NCBI GenBank assembly: GCA_900546455.1
Contig: URCS01000002.1
Span: forward strand, 1 to 62,502
DNA: 62,502 nucleotides
Reading direction: 5' to 3'
Source: an uncultured Collinsella sp.
GTDB lineage: Bacteria > Actinomycetota > Coriobacteriia > Coriobacteriales > Coriobacteriaceae
This document shows, one piece after another, positions 41,089 through 48,978 of the stretch. Positions within the stretch are counted from its first letter, which is position 1. Every line of letters begins with the position of its first letter. The translations under genes and the position numbers were made by a program. The notes beneath the pieces were generated by a model, which saw nothing but the letters and a program-made list of their open reading frames with translations, did not search any database and was not told where the DNA came from.

Positions 41089-41117
41089 ATAGTAACCAAA
41101 CAGCCGAAGTTGAGCAA
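41089..41117 (-). promoter_or_regulatory. tRNA-Ser promoter
   Basis: TTGCTC (41117-41112), a 17-bp spacer and TACTAT (41094-41089) lie 15 bp before the tRNA 5' end. Confidence 0.6.
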
Positions 41118-41168
41118 GAGGGAATTTTCTAATTGCCTAGCGGCCTTTCCTCCTTGCAGTTTTCGCCC

Positions 41169-43610
41169 CTACCCCAGCGAGCGATTGAGGGAGCCGAGCT
41201 CATCGTTGCCCATGGTGCGCCACATTTGGAAGATGCAGACGCGCGCCAGGAAAAAGAAGCCGCTATCGACCAACTGCACGGCAGCATCCGCCAGCTGGTT
41301 GGCCACGGCGGACACGGGAGGCAATTCAAGCCCAGCCTTGCGGATGGTCTCGACGGCCTCCTCAAACGTCGGAGGCTCATTGACACCCATCTCATTCATA
41401 AGGCCCTGCATTTCCTCCAGTGCGTTGCTACCCGACTCCTCGCCGCGCGGTACCAGGCGGTAGCATGCCAGCGCGAGCTCGAGCTGGTCGCAGTTCCAAT
41501 AGGCAAACGCCAAGCGATAGAACAGATAACCGATTGCGGAACGGTCGCTGGCAATGCGCAGGCCGTGGCGCGCCACCTCGATAATCTCGTCAAAGCGTTC
41601 CAGGCGCGCCAACACGTTGATGAGCGCAAAGTGCGATTGCATGGACGAGCGAGCCAGATCGTAAAGACGACGCACCTCGGGCAATGCCCGTTCAAAATCC
41701 TCCTGATCGGCGAAATAACTGCAGATCTCGTGCTGAGCAAAGTAGAGCGCGTCGGGAGCGCGCAGGATGCGCACCGAGCGATCTTCCTCCATTACCGGCA
41801 GCACCATACGCACCAGCTGGTTGTCGCAAAACTGCGTCTGAACCGGACCCGTTGCCAAAAGCTCGGCGACGGCGCACTTTGCCTCCAGCTCCTCAACAAG
41901 ACGGGAGAAGCCCTCAAACGCACTTGCATGGTCAACTTTTACCTGCTCGCGCAACTCAACGACGCGCGCCACATACGGGTCATCGTCCTCCTCCATGACC
42001 TCTAGCTCATCAGCCGTATCGGCAAGCAGCAGGTCGCGCAACGCCGGCGGCAGCGAACGGTGGTCGTCACGCGGGCGAGCGTGAACCTCCGCAGGCTCAA
42101 TCGCATCCGGTGCGTCCGACTCATATGCCTCAAGCATGCGCTTGCACGGCATATCGTCCATGTCCATGCTCTCAAGATCCTTGGCGACAGGCACGCAATT
42201 GGCCAGATAGGCCGCACGCCCAAAGGAATATGTTGCAATGACGCGCTCGCCCCGCTCGCCGTCGGGAGCCGCAATCTGAACATAGCAGCGCGAAATGCAG
42301 GCACCTGCGGCAAAACACGCCGCCGCAAGCGTAAGCGCCACGCGCGCGTCGTGCTCCGCGGCCCAAGTCGCGCGCATGTCCACGTCTAGCTCGCGCCAGA
42401 CGTCATCCTGAGCGTCGTATTCACGTTGCGGCATGGCATCCACGACAGAGCGCCCAAACCGAACGAGCATAATCCCCTCGGCAACGTTTGCCCGATAGGT
42501 ATAGTCGAGCCGTGTGACCACGTTGAGTGCCTCGACGATATGCGCGAAGCGGGTGCGCACGTCCCACTCACCGCCCGGCTGACAAGTCACCGTCCCCGGT
42601 TTGGCCCATGGGTTATCGCTCGAGGTCGTATCGAGCAGTCGAGGAACATCGTTGGTCGTCTTGGCAATATGCCACGCGTCAAAGAGCGCACAACCCTCAA
42701 AGCTCGGCGAGGACGCCGCGGGGACCAATCCAGCCCCAATGCGCTCAAGGATGCCGGAGAGGCGGTTGAGATGGCACTCGACGGCAAGCAGCATGTCAAT
42801 CTCGTCCTGGTCCAGCAGACTACGATCAAAATTGAGATAGAAAAGCTTTGAGCGGTCGATGCGCGCTAGGCTCATTTCGGACTTGGCAGCAATGGTGCGC
42901 AGGCGGGGCAAGTCAATCTCGCTCATCAGGGCGGCGGCATAACGCTCGATACCGCTCGGATTCTCGGCATGGTCAACACGGTAAAGCAGCGTCTCGATAG
43001 CATCGGGGAGCGGTGCCGTGTCAAAGCCCAAAAACACCTCGACCGGCTCGGGCAACTTTACGAGTTTGATCTTGTCGACAGCGTTTTGCATGTCTGCATC
43101 GAGACCGTCGACGCCCGCCGTGTTCGCAATAGTGCTTTCGGAGTTGGCAAATATCACGTAGCGCAAGAACATCGAGGCCATAAACTCGCCGTAAGGAAGG
43201 GCGCGGGTCGAATTCCATGTCTCGAGGTCGGACTGCTCGCGCATGGGGCCTTCGGGAGAGCCGGCAGTTCGCGCACACGCGCGCATTGCTCCGTTGGCCT
43301 CCCTCACCATAATCTCGCCAATACTGGAATCGGACTCGTGAAGGACCAGCTCCATGTCGGGGTCCTCGGGCAACGGTGCTTCCCGAACAGGGCGGTCAAC
43401 CTTATAAACCTTGCCCGACACGCTCACGTAGCCCAAGAGCGATATGTGGCTTTTGCCGACGAATTCGACGACGTAGCACGACTCTTTAGGATCCTCGCCA
43501 AAGACTTTCCAGACAACACCATACGAGCGCCCCGCAGGCTGCTCGGGCATCGATGGAAAACGCTTTTTGGGATCGAAAAACCTGAGCTTGTATGTCGGAC
43601 GCTCTGCCAC
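41169..43610 (-). CDS. Large protein of unknown function with carboxy-terminal TPR-like repeats
   Basis: The 813-residue protein is not one I recognise. It has no signal peptide or membrane helix. Residues about 1-90 are a small beta-rich part (RSYGVVWKVFGEDPKESCYVV). The middle (about 100-560) is mixed and acidic, with possible enzyme-like patches but no known motif. Residues about 590-760 look like TPR-type helical pairs (YFADQEDFERALPEVRRLYD, ALINVLARLERFDEIIEVAR, FAYWNCDQLELALACYRLVP). The open frame begins at GTG 43610 behind a weak GGTGAT; the first in-frame ATG is residue 21. It stands alone between tRNA-Ser and tRNA-Arg. The composition fits the rest of the genome, so recent transfer is not suggested. 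A cytoplasmic scaffold is a guess. Confidence 0.75.
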   Translation of the reverse strand: MAERPTYKLRFFDPKKRFPSMPEQPAGRSYGVVWKVFGEDPKESCYVVEFVGKSHISLLGYVSVSGKVYKVDRPVREAPLPEDPDMELVLHESDSSIGEIMVREANGAMRACARTAGSPEGPMREQSDLETWNSTRALPYGEFMASMFLRYVIFANSESTIANTAGVDGLDADMQNAVDKIKLVKLPEPVEVFLGFDTAPLPDAIETLLYRVDHAENPSGIERYAAALMSEIDLPRLRTIAAKSEMSLARIDRSKLFYLNFDRSLLDQDEIDMLLAVECHLNRLSGILERIGAGLVPAASSPSFEGCALFDAWHIAKTTNDVPRLLDTTSSDNPWAKPGTVTCQPGGEWDVRTRFAHIVEALNVVTRLDYTYRANVAEGIMLVRFGRSVVDAMPQREYDAQDDVWRELDVDMRATWAAEHDARVALTLAAACFAAGACISRCYVQIAAPDGERGERVIATYSFGRAAYLANCVPVAKDLESMDMDDMPCKRMLEAYESDAPDAIEPAEVHARPRDDHRSLPPALRDLLLADTADELEVMEEDDDPYVARVVELREQVKVDHASAFEGFSRLVEELEAKCAVAELLATGPVQTQFCDNQLVRMVLPVMEEDRSVRILRAPDALYFAQHEICSYFADQEDFERALPEVRRLYDLARSSMQSHFALINVLARLERFDEIIEVARHGLRIASDRSAIGYLFYRLAFAYWNCDQLELALACYRLVPRGEESGSNALEEMQGLMNEMGVNEPPTFEEAVETIRKAGLELPPVSAVANQLADAAVQLVDSGFFFLARVCIFQMWRTMGNDELGSLNRSLG

Positions 43611-43702
43611 GAAATATCACCCTGATCGGTCGTCTAGAGAAGGAGCGGTCGCGGATGGGCCGCGACACCTACTCGGAATCTTACACGAGTCGATAAGAAA
43701 TA

Positions 43703-43984
43703 GTCCGCTTCACGCTCGCGCCTCGACCGAGGTTCGAATCCATGCATGGTTGTCAAAAAGAAAAGCCCCCGTTTCCGGAGGCTTCAAGTTCAAATGGTGC
43801 GGCGTATAGGATTCCGCGCATCCGCTTCGCGGATCCGCACCGGCTTCGCCCGCCTGCCGGCGTGCTCGCCCGCTCGCTACGGACGCTCCGCGTCCGCTTC
43901 ACGCTCGCGCCTCGACCGAGGTTCGAATCCATGCATGGTTGCCATAAAAGAAAAGCCCCCGTTTCCGGAGGCTTCAAGCTCAAG
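43703..43984. repeat. tRNA-Arg-associated 189/190-bp tandem duplication with GC-rich spacer
   Basis: A stretch from 43703 recurs from 43892 (offset 189, then 190 after a 1-bp indel). Each copy has a GC-rich part, an inverted T-arm (GAGGTTCGAATCC), and a tRNA-Arg terminator (43764-43783 and 43954-43973). Copy 1 then ends with a 20-nt relic of the tRNA 3' end (43795-43814), while copy 2 runs into the real tRNA. The spacer 43815-43917 contains hairpins ATCCGC-TTC-GCGGAT and CGGACGC (43880-43886) / GCGTCCG (43890-43896). Plus-strand frames over it (85 and 181 codons) look spurious. Confidence 0.88.
43954..43973 (-). terminator. tRNA-Arg terminator
   Basis: AGCCTCCG / CGGGGGCT with a GAAA tip on the minus strand, followed by TTTCTTTT. 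A second copy of the same hairpin is at 43764-43783. Confidence 0.85.
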
Positions 43985-44061
43985 TGGTGCGGCGTATAGG
44001 ATTCGAACCTATGACGTTCTGATTCGTAGTCAGACCCTCTATCCAGCTGAGGTAACGCCGC
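43985..44061 (-). tRNA. tRNA-Arg (anticodon ACG)
   Basis: The 77-nt tRNA has a perfect acceptor GCGGCGT/ACGCCGC, discriminator A and an encoded CCA. Anticodon loop CTACGAA gives ACG (read as ICG, for CGN codons). The T-arm is ATAGGTTCGAATCCTAT. Confidence 0.96.
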
Positions 44062-44073
44062 AGCGCAAGACAT

Positions 44074-44102
44074 ATAAAACCACTTTAGTTAGTTGGAGTC
44101 AA
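44074..44102 (-). promoter_or_regulatory. tRNA-Arg promoter
   Basis: TTGACT (44102-44097), a 17-bp spacer and TTTTAT (44079-44074), 13 bp before the tRNA. Confidence 0.55.
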
Positions 44103-44136
44103 GCACAATCTCAAACTTTTTTCGAGAATATGCTCC

Positions 44137-44514
44137 TCACGCAGCTCCGCATGCGCCAACATCCCCAATGCGATCAATCGGTTTTTCAACCACATCGAAC
44201 CCGGCACCGAGTTCCCTCAAAAGCGAACGCACCCGCTGGGCGCAGTCATAATCGGCAAACGAGATGCTCAGCATGCGCGCTACCTGGTTAGAAGTCCCAA
44301 CTCCATAGAACTGCTCAAGCGCCACAAGCCCCTCGTGCGTCACAAAGGTCTCAACTACATGCAGCGACTCCTCAAAGCACCATTGGGTTAACGGACCCTC
44401 GCTCGTCTGCCGCACCACCAAACCACCCATACCCGATGGCTCACACGTAACTAGTAGGTGCTCCCCACCTTCATCGCTCTCAAACAAAACTACCCGTTCA
44501 TCAAACAGCTCCAT
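44137..44514 (-). CDS. Hypothetical protein
   Basis: The 125-residue acidic, soluble protein is one I do not recognise. It starts MELFDERVVLFES and has alternating strand-like patches (EHLLVTCEPSG, GGLVVRQTSEG, QWCFEESLHVVETFV), then a helical carboxy-terminal half (QVARMLSISFADYDCAQRVR and SLLRELGAGF). There is no signal peptide or metal motif. ATG 44514 is chosen because GGAAGGGG lies 5 nt upstream; the longer frame begins with an unsupported TTG. It sits alone between serS and tRNA-Arg, with 125 bp upstream that include the serS terminator. The reading is supported by codon use and ribosome site only. Confidence 0.65.
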   Translation of the reverse strand: MELFDERVVLFESDEGGEHLLVTCEPSGMGGLVVRQTSEGPLTQWCFEESLHVVETFVTHEGLVALEQFYGVGTSNQVARMLSISFADYDCAQRVRSLLRELGAGFDVVEKPIDRIGDVGACGAA

Positions 44515-44639
44515 CGCATCCCCTTCCTCTCGCTTCAATTTAACAAAAGCATAGCAGGTAGATGGCTGTATACAGAACGTTTGTTCGTGTGTTTTCTATT
44601 GAGCTGTCCGCACGATATGGTAAGGCTTTGCGCACAAAA

Positions 44640-44664
44640 AGGGCGCCCCAAAAAGGAGCGCCCT
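44640..44664 (-). terminator. serS terminator
   Basis: AGGGCGC (44658-44664 on minus) / GCGCCCT (44646-44640), followed by TTTTTG on the minus strand, 23 bp past the serS stop. Confidence 0.88.
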
Positions 44665-44687
44665 CGCAAATCGCTTATGCAGGCAAC

Positions 44688-45971
44688 CTACGCGACCGGC
44701 TCGATCTTCTCGAGGCCGCCCATGTAAGGACGAAGAACCTCAGGGATCGTGATGGTGCCGTCGGCGTTCTGGTAGTTCTCCAGGATGGCGGCCATGGTGC
44801 GGCCAGCCGGCAGGCCGGAACCGTTGAGGGTGTGCAGGTAGCGCGAGCCCTTGAAGTTCTCGGGGTCGCGATACTTGATGTTGGCGCGACGGGCCTGGAA
44901 GTCGCCGCAGTTGGAGCAGGAGCTGATCTCCTTGTAGGCGTTGTAGCTCGGCAGCCAGACCTCGATGTCGTAGGTCTGACGGGCAGAGAAGCCCAGGTCG
45001 CCGGTGCACAGGCTAATCACGCGATACGGAAGGCCCAGCTGCTGAAGCAGGAACTCGGCCTCGGCGGTCATGCTCTCAAGCTCCTCGTCGGACTCCTCCG
45101 GCTTGGCAAACTTGACCATCTCGACCTTGTCAAACTCGTGCTGGCGGATGATGCCGCGGGTGTCGCGACCAGCGGAGCCGGCCTCCTCGCGGAAGCAGGG
45201 GGTGAAGGCGGTGTAGCGGCGCGGCAGGGTGTCGGCGTCGAGAACCTCACCGGCGTGCAGGTTGGTAAGCACGACCTCGGCGGTGGGAATCAGGAAGTTA
45301 TCGCCCGAGACGTGATAGGCGTCGTCCTCGAACTTGGGCAGCTGACCCGTGCCAAACATGGTCTGACGCTTGACGACGATGGGCGGCCACCACTCCTTGA
45401 AGCCACGGCTCGTGTGCGTGTCCAGGAAGAAGTTGATAAGGGCGCGCTCCAAGCGGGCGCCGGCGCCACCGAGAACAGTGAAGCGGCTGCCGGAGAGCTT
45501 GTTGCCACGCTCGAAGTCGAGGATGTCCAAATCGGTACCCAGATCCCAGTGCGGCTTAAAGTCGAAGTCGAACTCGCGCGGGGTGCCCCAGCGGCGACGC
45601 TCGATGTTCTCGTCCTCGTCCTTACCGTACGGGGTAGCCTCGCACGGAATGTTGGGCAGGTGAGACATGAAGTCGTACTGCTCCTGCTCAAGAGCGGTAC
45701 GGCGCTCGGCCAGACCGTCGATCTTCTCGTTGACGGCGCGCACGGCCTCCTTGGCGGCCTCGGCCTCGTCCTTCTTGCCCTCCTTCATCAGGGCGCCAAT
45801 CTTCTTGGACTCGGCGTTACGCGTGGCCTGGAGCTCCTCGACCTCGGTGATGACGGCACGGCGCTCGTCGTCGAGTTCAAAGAACTTCTCGCGATCCCAA
45901 GACGTCTGGCGATTTGCCATGGCGGTATCGATGGCATCGGGGTTCTCGCGAACAAACTTGATATCAAGCAT
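44688..45971 (-). CDS. serS: Seryl-tRNA synthetase
   Basis: The 427-residue class II synthetase has an amino-terminal helical arm (MLDIKFVRENPDAIDTAM; coiled coil about 30-100) that holds the long variable arm of tRNA-Ser, then the catalytic core. Motif 2 is CFREEAGSAGRDTRGIIRQHEFDKVE (start about residue 258; shown in part as FREEAGSAGRDTRGI), with the serine pocket at CTGDLGFSARQTYD (about 339). Motif 3 is LNGSGLPAGRTMAAILEN (about 390). ATG 45971 has GGAGG at 5 nt; the nine residues upstream are rejected. A divergent small membrane-protein gene begins 111 bp away. There is no T-box in the leader. Confidence 0.96.
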   Translation of the reverse strand: MLDIKFVRENPDAIDTAMANRQTSWDREKFFELDDERRAVITEVEELQATRNAESKKIGALMKEGKKDEAEAAKEAVRAVNEKIDGLAERRTALEQEQYDFMSHLPNIPCEATPYGKDEDENIERRRWGTPREFDFDFKPHWDLGTDLDILDFERGNKLSGSRFTVLGGAGARLERALINFFLDTHTSRGFKEWWPPIVVKRQTMFGTGQLPKFEDDAYHVSGDNFLIPTAEVVLTNLHAGEVLDADTLPRRYTAFTPCFREEAGSAGRDTRGIIRQHEFDKVEMVKFAKPEESDEELESMTAEAEFLLQQLGLPYRVISLCTGDLGFSARQTYDIEVWLPSYNAYKEISSCSNCGDFQARRANIKYRDPENFKGSRYLHTLNGSGLPAGRTMAAILENYQNADGTITIPEVLRPYMGGLEKIEPVA

Positions 45972-46082
45972 TAGATCCTCCGGCGATATACATTCCATTT
46001 AGGTTGCAACCTTGTACATGTATGGGCAAGTATATACTTATGAGCGTTTACGACCCAACTCAACTACGCAAGAAGGCACCCA

Positions 46083-46256
46083 ATGGACGCAGTTTTTTCC
46101 TTTTTGTTTGGCACCCGCACCGGTTTTGCCATCCTTTTCGCCGGCGGCATCCTGCTGTTTGCGATTCTTGCCTTTGTAATGGAGAAGCGCACCCATAAGA
46201 TGTACGTCGACCGTGGACCCAAGTCCGAGGACGAGGAAGACAGCTTCTGGGACTAA
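46083..46256 (+). CDS. Small single-helix membrane protein (57 residues)
   Basis: The frame MDAVFSFLFGTRTG... ends ...DEEDSFWD before TAA 46254-46256. It has an amino-terminal hydrophobic helix (about residues 14-33, ILFAGGILLFAILAFVM), a basic stretch (EKRTHK) and an acidic tail. AAGAAGG lies 6 nt before ATG 46083, a TATACT box lies about 50 bp upstream, and a strong terminator follows at 46310-46351, so it looks like a complete gene. I do not know the family. It is short of the usual length cut-off and is easily missed. It is divergent from serS. Confidence 0.75.
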   Translation: MDAVFSFLFGTRTGFAILFAGGILLFAILAFVMEKRTHKMYVDRGPKSEDEEDSFWD

Positions 46257-46266
46257 CCTGCCAAAA

Positions 46267-46400
46267 AGGGACAGGTTTATTTTGGTCGGTTTTATCTGGG
46301 CAAACGCCGGCGCCCCGCAACCGGAATCGAGCCGGTTGCGGGGCGCTTTTTGCTAAAGGGACAAAACCGCAGGAAAACCAGCCAAAATAAACCTGTCCCT
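46267..46400. repeat. Nested palindrome enclosing a terminator (N7)
   Basis: AGGGACAGGTTTATTTTGG (46267-46285) plus GGTTTT (46288-46293) pair with AAAACC (46374-46379) and the exact complement at 46382-46400: 25 pairs with one 2-nt mismatch. Inside is the strong plus-strand terminator GCGCCCCGCAACCGG (46310-46324) / 46332-46346, followed by TTTTT. It serves the 57-residue gene and probably proC from the other side. Confidence 0.92.
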
Positions 46401-46412
46401 AAATGGAAGGTT

Positions 46413-47183
46413 TTACTGAAGGGTGGCGTCGATGGCCTTGACCAGGGCGCTGCGCATGCCGGCATCCTCGAGCGCGATGACGCCCTTGATGGTGGCGCCG
46501 CCGGGCGAGCATACGGCATCCTTCATCGCCGCAGGATGCTGGCCAGTTGCAAGCTGCAGCTTTGCCGTACCCAGCACCATCTGGCTCACAATGCGATAGG
46601 CATCGGCACGCGGGATACCGTGCTTGACCGCCGCATCGCCCAGGGCCTCGATTGCCATAGCGACAAATGCCGGAGCGCAACCACCCACCGTGCCGCCCAC
46701 AAACAGCAGGCTCGTATCGAGCTCGACCACCGCACCGAGCTTGCCAAGCAGATCAAGCACCACTGCGCTCTGCTCATCACTAAGCGTGGAAGCCTTCTCG
46801 CAAGCGATGACGCCCTCGTCCACCGAAACCGGTGTGTTGGGCACCGTCGAGATATGCGCAACGCCCGGCAGGACCTGCTCCCACTTGGCACTGTCCCAGG
46901 TCCAGGCAACCGACAGAACGACCTTTTTGGCAAGAGCATCCTTGAGCGGGGCGAATACCTTCTCGATCATGTACGGTTTGACCGCAGCGACCACGATATC
47001 GGATGCGGCGACGACCTCGGCGGCATCGTGGCAGGCGACCATGCCGCGCGCCTCGCAGCGCTCAACCAGTGCGTCGTAGCGACCCGCACAGGCGCACATG
47101 TCGCTCGCAGCTACACCGGCAGCGATCCAGCCATCGGCCATAGCGCTCGCCATATTGCCAAAACCGACAAATCCAATCTTCAT
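46413..47183 (-). CDS. proC: Pyrroline-5-carboxylate reductase
   Basis: The 256-residue enzyme performs the last step of proline synthesis. An amino-terminal Rossmann fold binds NAD(P)H (MKIGFVGFGNMASAM). AVKPYMIEKV (about residue 68) and STVPNTPVSVDEG (about 113) follow. The carboxy-terminal dimer domain carries GGCAPAFVAMAIEAL (about 165) and the family end signature SPGGATIKGVIALE (about 225). It is a little shorter than typical (265-270). ATG 47183 has AAAGGA at 9 nt; the eight codons upstream are rejected. It is probably monocistronic, ending at palindrome N7. Confidence 0.93.
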   Translation of the reverse strand: MKIGFVGFGNMASAMADGWIAAGVAASDMCACAGRYDALVERCEARGMVACHDAAEVVAASDIVVAAVKPYMIEKVFAPLKDALAKKVVLSVAWTWDSAKWEQVLPGVAHISTVPNTPVSVDEGVIACEKASTLSDEQSAVVLDLLGKLGAVVELDTSLLFVGGTVGGCAPAFVAMAIEALGDAAVKHGIPRADAYRIVSQMVLGTAKLQLATGQHPAAMKDAVCSPGGATIKGVIALEDAGMRSALVKAIDATLQ

Positions 47184-47256
47184 ATCGCATAGTCCTTTCA
47201 GACACATTCCTCAAAACGAAAGGTATTGTCCCACGCCATTGTTTCGTATTGCCGAC

Positions 47257-47727
47257 CTATTTGTGATACGGCTCGCCACGGCTGATCTTGCAGGCACGGT
47301 AAATCTGCTCTAGCAGCACCACACGCGCCAGGTTATGCGGCAAGGTAATGTGTCCAAAGCTGAGCATCTCGTCGGCGCGGGCGCGCACCTCATCACTCAC
47401 GCCGTCCGAACCGCCGATTACAAAGGCAATGTCGCTGCTGCCTCGCAGCATAAGATCGTCGAGCCGCGCCGAGAGCTCCTCACTCGAACGCTCCTTGCCC
47501 TCGATAGCCAGCAGGATCACATGCGCCCGAGACGGCAATGCAGCAAGAATTGCCGCCCCCTCCTTGTCGCGCGCGGCATCCACGCCGCCCGCCTTAGCCG
47601 GGTCGATATCGGCCACCTCGCGGATATCAACCTTGGCATAGGCACCTAGGCGCTTGGTGTACTCAGCGCACGCGTCCTTCCAAAAGCGCTCCTTGAGCTT
47701 ACCGACGCAAACGACGGTGTATTTCAC
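47257..47727 (-). CDS. rlmH: 23S rRNA pseudouridine-1915 N3-methyltransferase RlmH
   Basis: The 156-residue SPOUT-fold methyltransferase modifies helix 69 of 23S rRNA. Length and motifs match: the start KYTVVCVGKLKERFWKDACAE, LLAIEGKERSSEE (about residue 72), SAM-loop FVIGGSDGVSDEV (about 101) and the knot end LEQIYRACKISRGEPYHK. It begins 6 bp after the SPFH gene's stop and shares its direction, so the two form an operon. About 70 bp separate it from proC. Confidence 0.96.
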   Translation of the reverse strand: MKYTVVCVGKLKERFWKDACAEYTKRLGAYAKVDIREVADIDPAKAGGVDAARDKEGAAILAALPSRAHVILLAIEGKERSSEELSARLDDLMLRGSSDIAFVIGGSDGVSDEVRARADEMLSFGHITLPHNLARVVLLEQIYRACKISRGEPYHK

Positions 47728-47733
47728 GCGCGT

Positions 47734-48672
47734 CTACTCCTTCGAATCGTTTTGAACTTTGCTGGCGGTCAGCATCTGCTCGAACATCGAGGCCGACTGC
47801 GAAAAGTCGCTCGGCAGCACGACCGTCGAGGTTTTACCCGTGCGAGCGAACTCCGTCATCATCTCGGACCACTGCGTAAACATGAACAGTTGGTTGGCCT
47901 CGTCATTGCCGACACCCGTCTCTTGGATGATCTCGAGCGAATCTTTGATACCCAGCGCGATGGCCTTGCGCTGGTTGGCGATGCCCTCGCCCGCCTTTTC
48001 CATTGCCTCGGCCTCGGCGGTCGCCTCGGTGACGCGCTTGATGCGGTCGGCCTCAGCGAGCTCCTGTGCCGCAGCGCGCTTGCGCTGGGCAGCGTTGATG
48101 TCGTTCATGGAGTTCTCGACCTCGGTCGGCAGCGCGATTTTGGTGATGAGTGTCGACACAAGGGTGAAGCCGTAGGCAGCCATCTGCTCGGACACGGTGG
48201 CATTAACGTCCTTGGCGATGTCATCCTTCTTGGCAAAGACCTCATCGAGTGTGTAGACGGGAATCGAAGAGCGCAGAGCGTCGGTGATGAAGTCACGCAT
48301 CTGGTCGACGGGCTCCTGCAGCATATAGTAGCTCTTGTAGATGCCCGAATCTGCCGGGCCGGCGCCCATGTCATAGCTCACGTGGTACTGAGCAGAGACC
48401 TCAAGGCCGATGGTCACGTTGTCCTGGGTCTTAACGTCGATGCCAAAACCGTTTTTCATGGTGCGCAGACTCACCGTGGCGGCCTTGCGGTCGATCACGG
48501 GCACCTTCATGTGGAAGCCCGCGTTGACGATGCGGTTAAACTTGCCCAGACGCTCAATGATCACGGCATGCTGTTGTTCAACGACATAGCAGGCGTTAGG
48601 AAGCAGCAGCAACAGGATGATGATGGGAATCAAAAGGCTGGTAAGGGCGGCGATGATACCGGACAACAGCAT
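47734..48672 (-). CDS. SPFH/Band 7 domain protein (QmcA/stomatin type)
   Basis: The 312-residue membrane-anchored protein has one amino-terminal helix (about 5-26) and then a Band 7 domain (about 30-190; VEQQHAVIIERLGKFNRIVN, DNVTIGLEVSAQYHVS). A charged Ala/Glu coiled coil follows (about 190-250; AAQRKRAAAQELAEADR), then a carboxy-terminal tail. The Arg/Glu string AQRKRAA-QELAEAD is typical of the QmcA/stomatin group, which assembles in membrane microdomains and guides proteases. ATG 48672 has GAGGAGA at 4-5 nt. It is the first gene of an operon with rlmH. No NfeD partner gene is adjacent. Confidence 0.9.
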   Translation of the reverse strand: MLLSGIIAALTSLLIPIIILLLLLPNACYVVEQQHAVIIERLGKFNRIVNAGFHMKVPVIDRKAATVSLRTMKNGFGIDVKTQDNVTIGLEVSAQYHVSYDMGAGPADSGIYKSYYMLQEPVDQMRDFITDALRSSIPVYTLDEVFAKKDDIAKDVNATVSEQMAAYGFTLVSTLITKIALPTEVENSMNDINAAQRKRAAAQELAEADRIKRVTEATAEAEAMEKAGEGIANQRKAIALGIKDSLEIIQETGVGNDEANQLFMFTQWSEMMTEFARTGKTSTVVLPSDFSQSASMFEQMLTASKVQNDSKE

Positions 48673-48743
48673 GGTCTCTCCTCTGATAGGCACACGTTGG
48701 CACTAGGATACCCGCACGAAGCAGCAACATGACATCAACAAGA

Positions 48744-48978
48744 GGCCCATAACAAAAAAGCTCCCATTGCTGGGAGCTCTTTCATTTAATGGTGCGGGCG
48801 AAAGGACGTCCGCGTATCCGCTTCGCGGATCCGCACCGGCTTCGGCCGCCTGCCGGCGTCCTCGCCAGCTCGCTAAAAACGCTCCGCGTTTTCTTTACGC
48901 TCGCTCCTTCACAGGTTCAAGTCCCTGTGATGGGCCCATAACAAAAAAGCTCCCATTGCTGGGAGCTCTTTAATTAAA
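48744..48978. repeat. tRNA-Leu-associated 189-bp tandem duplication with GC-rich spacer
   Basis: The block GGCCCATAACAAAAAAGC... at 48744 recurs at 48933 (offset exactly 189). Each copy holds the tRNA-Leu terminator (48759-48778 and 48948-48967). Copy 1 is followed by an 18-nt relic of the tRNA 3' end (48790-48807) and copy 2 by the real tRNA. The spacer 48808-48910 closely matches the tRNA-Arg spacer. Its second hairpin reads AAAACGC (48876-48882) / GCGTTTT (48886-48892) where tRNA-Arg has CGGACGC/GCGTCCG. An inverted T-arm of tRNA-Leu type, CAGGTTCAAGTCC, lies at about 48912-48924. Confidence 0.9.
48948..48967 (-). terminator. tRNA-Leu terminator
   Basis: AGCTCCCA / TGGGAGCT with a 4-nt tip on the minus strand, followed by TTTTTTG. 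Identical hairpin copy at 48759-48778. Confidence 0.88.

Noticed and set aside
43742..44291. Plus-strand frames of 85 and 181 codons over the tRNA-Arg region
   Set aside because: They run through a tRNA gene, two terminators and the tandem repeat. The Arg/Ser-rich translation is typical of spurious calls beside tRNA genes.
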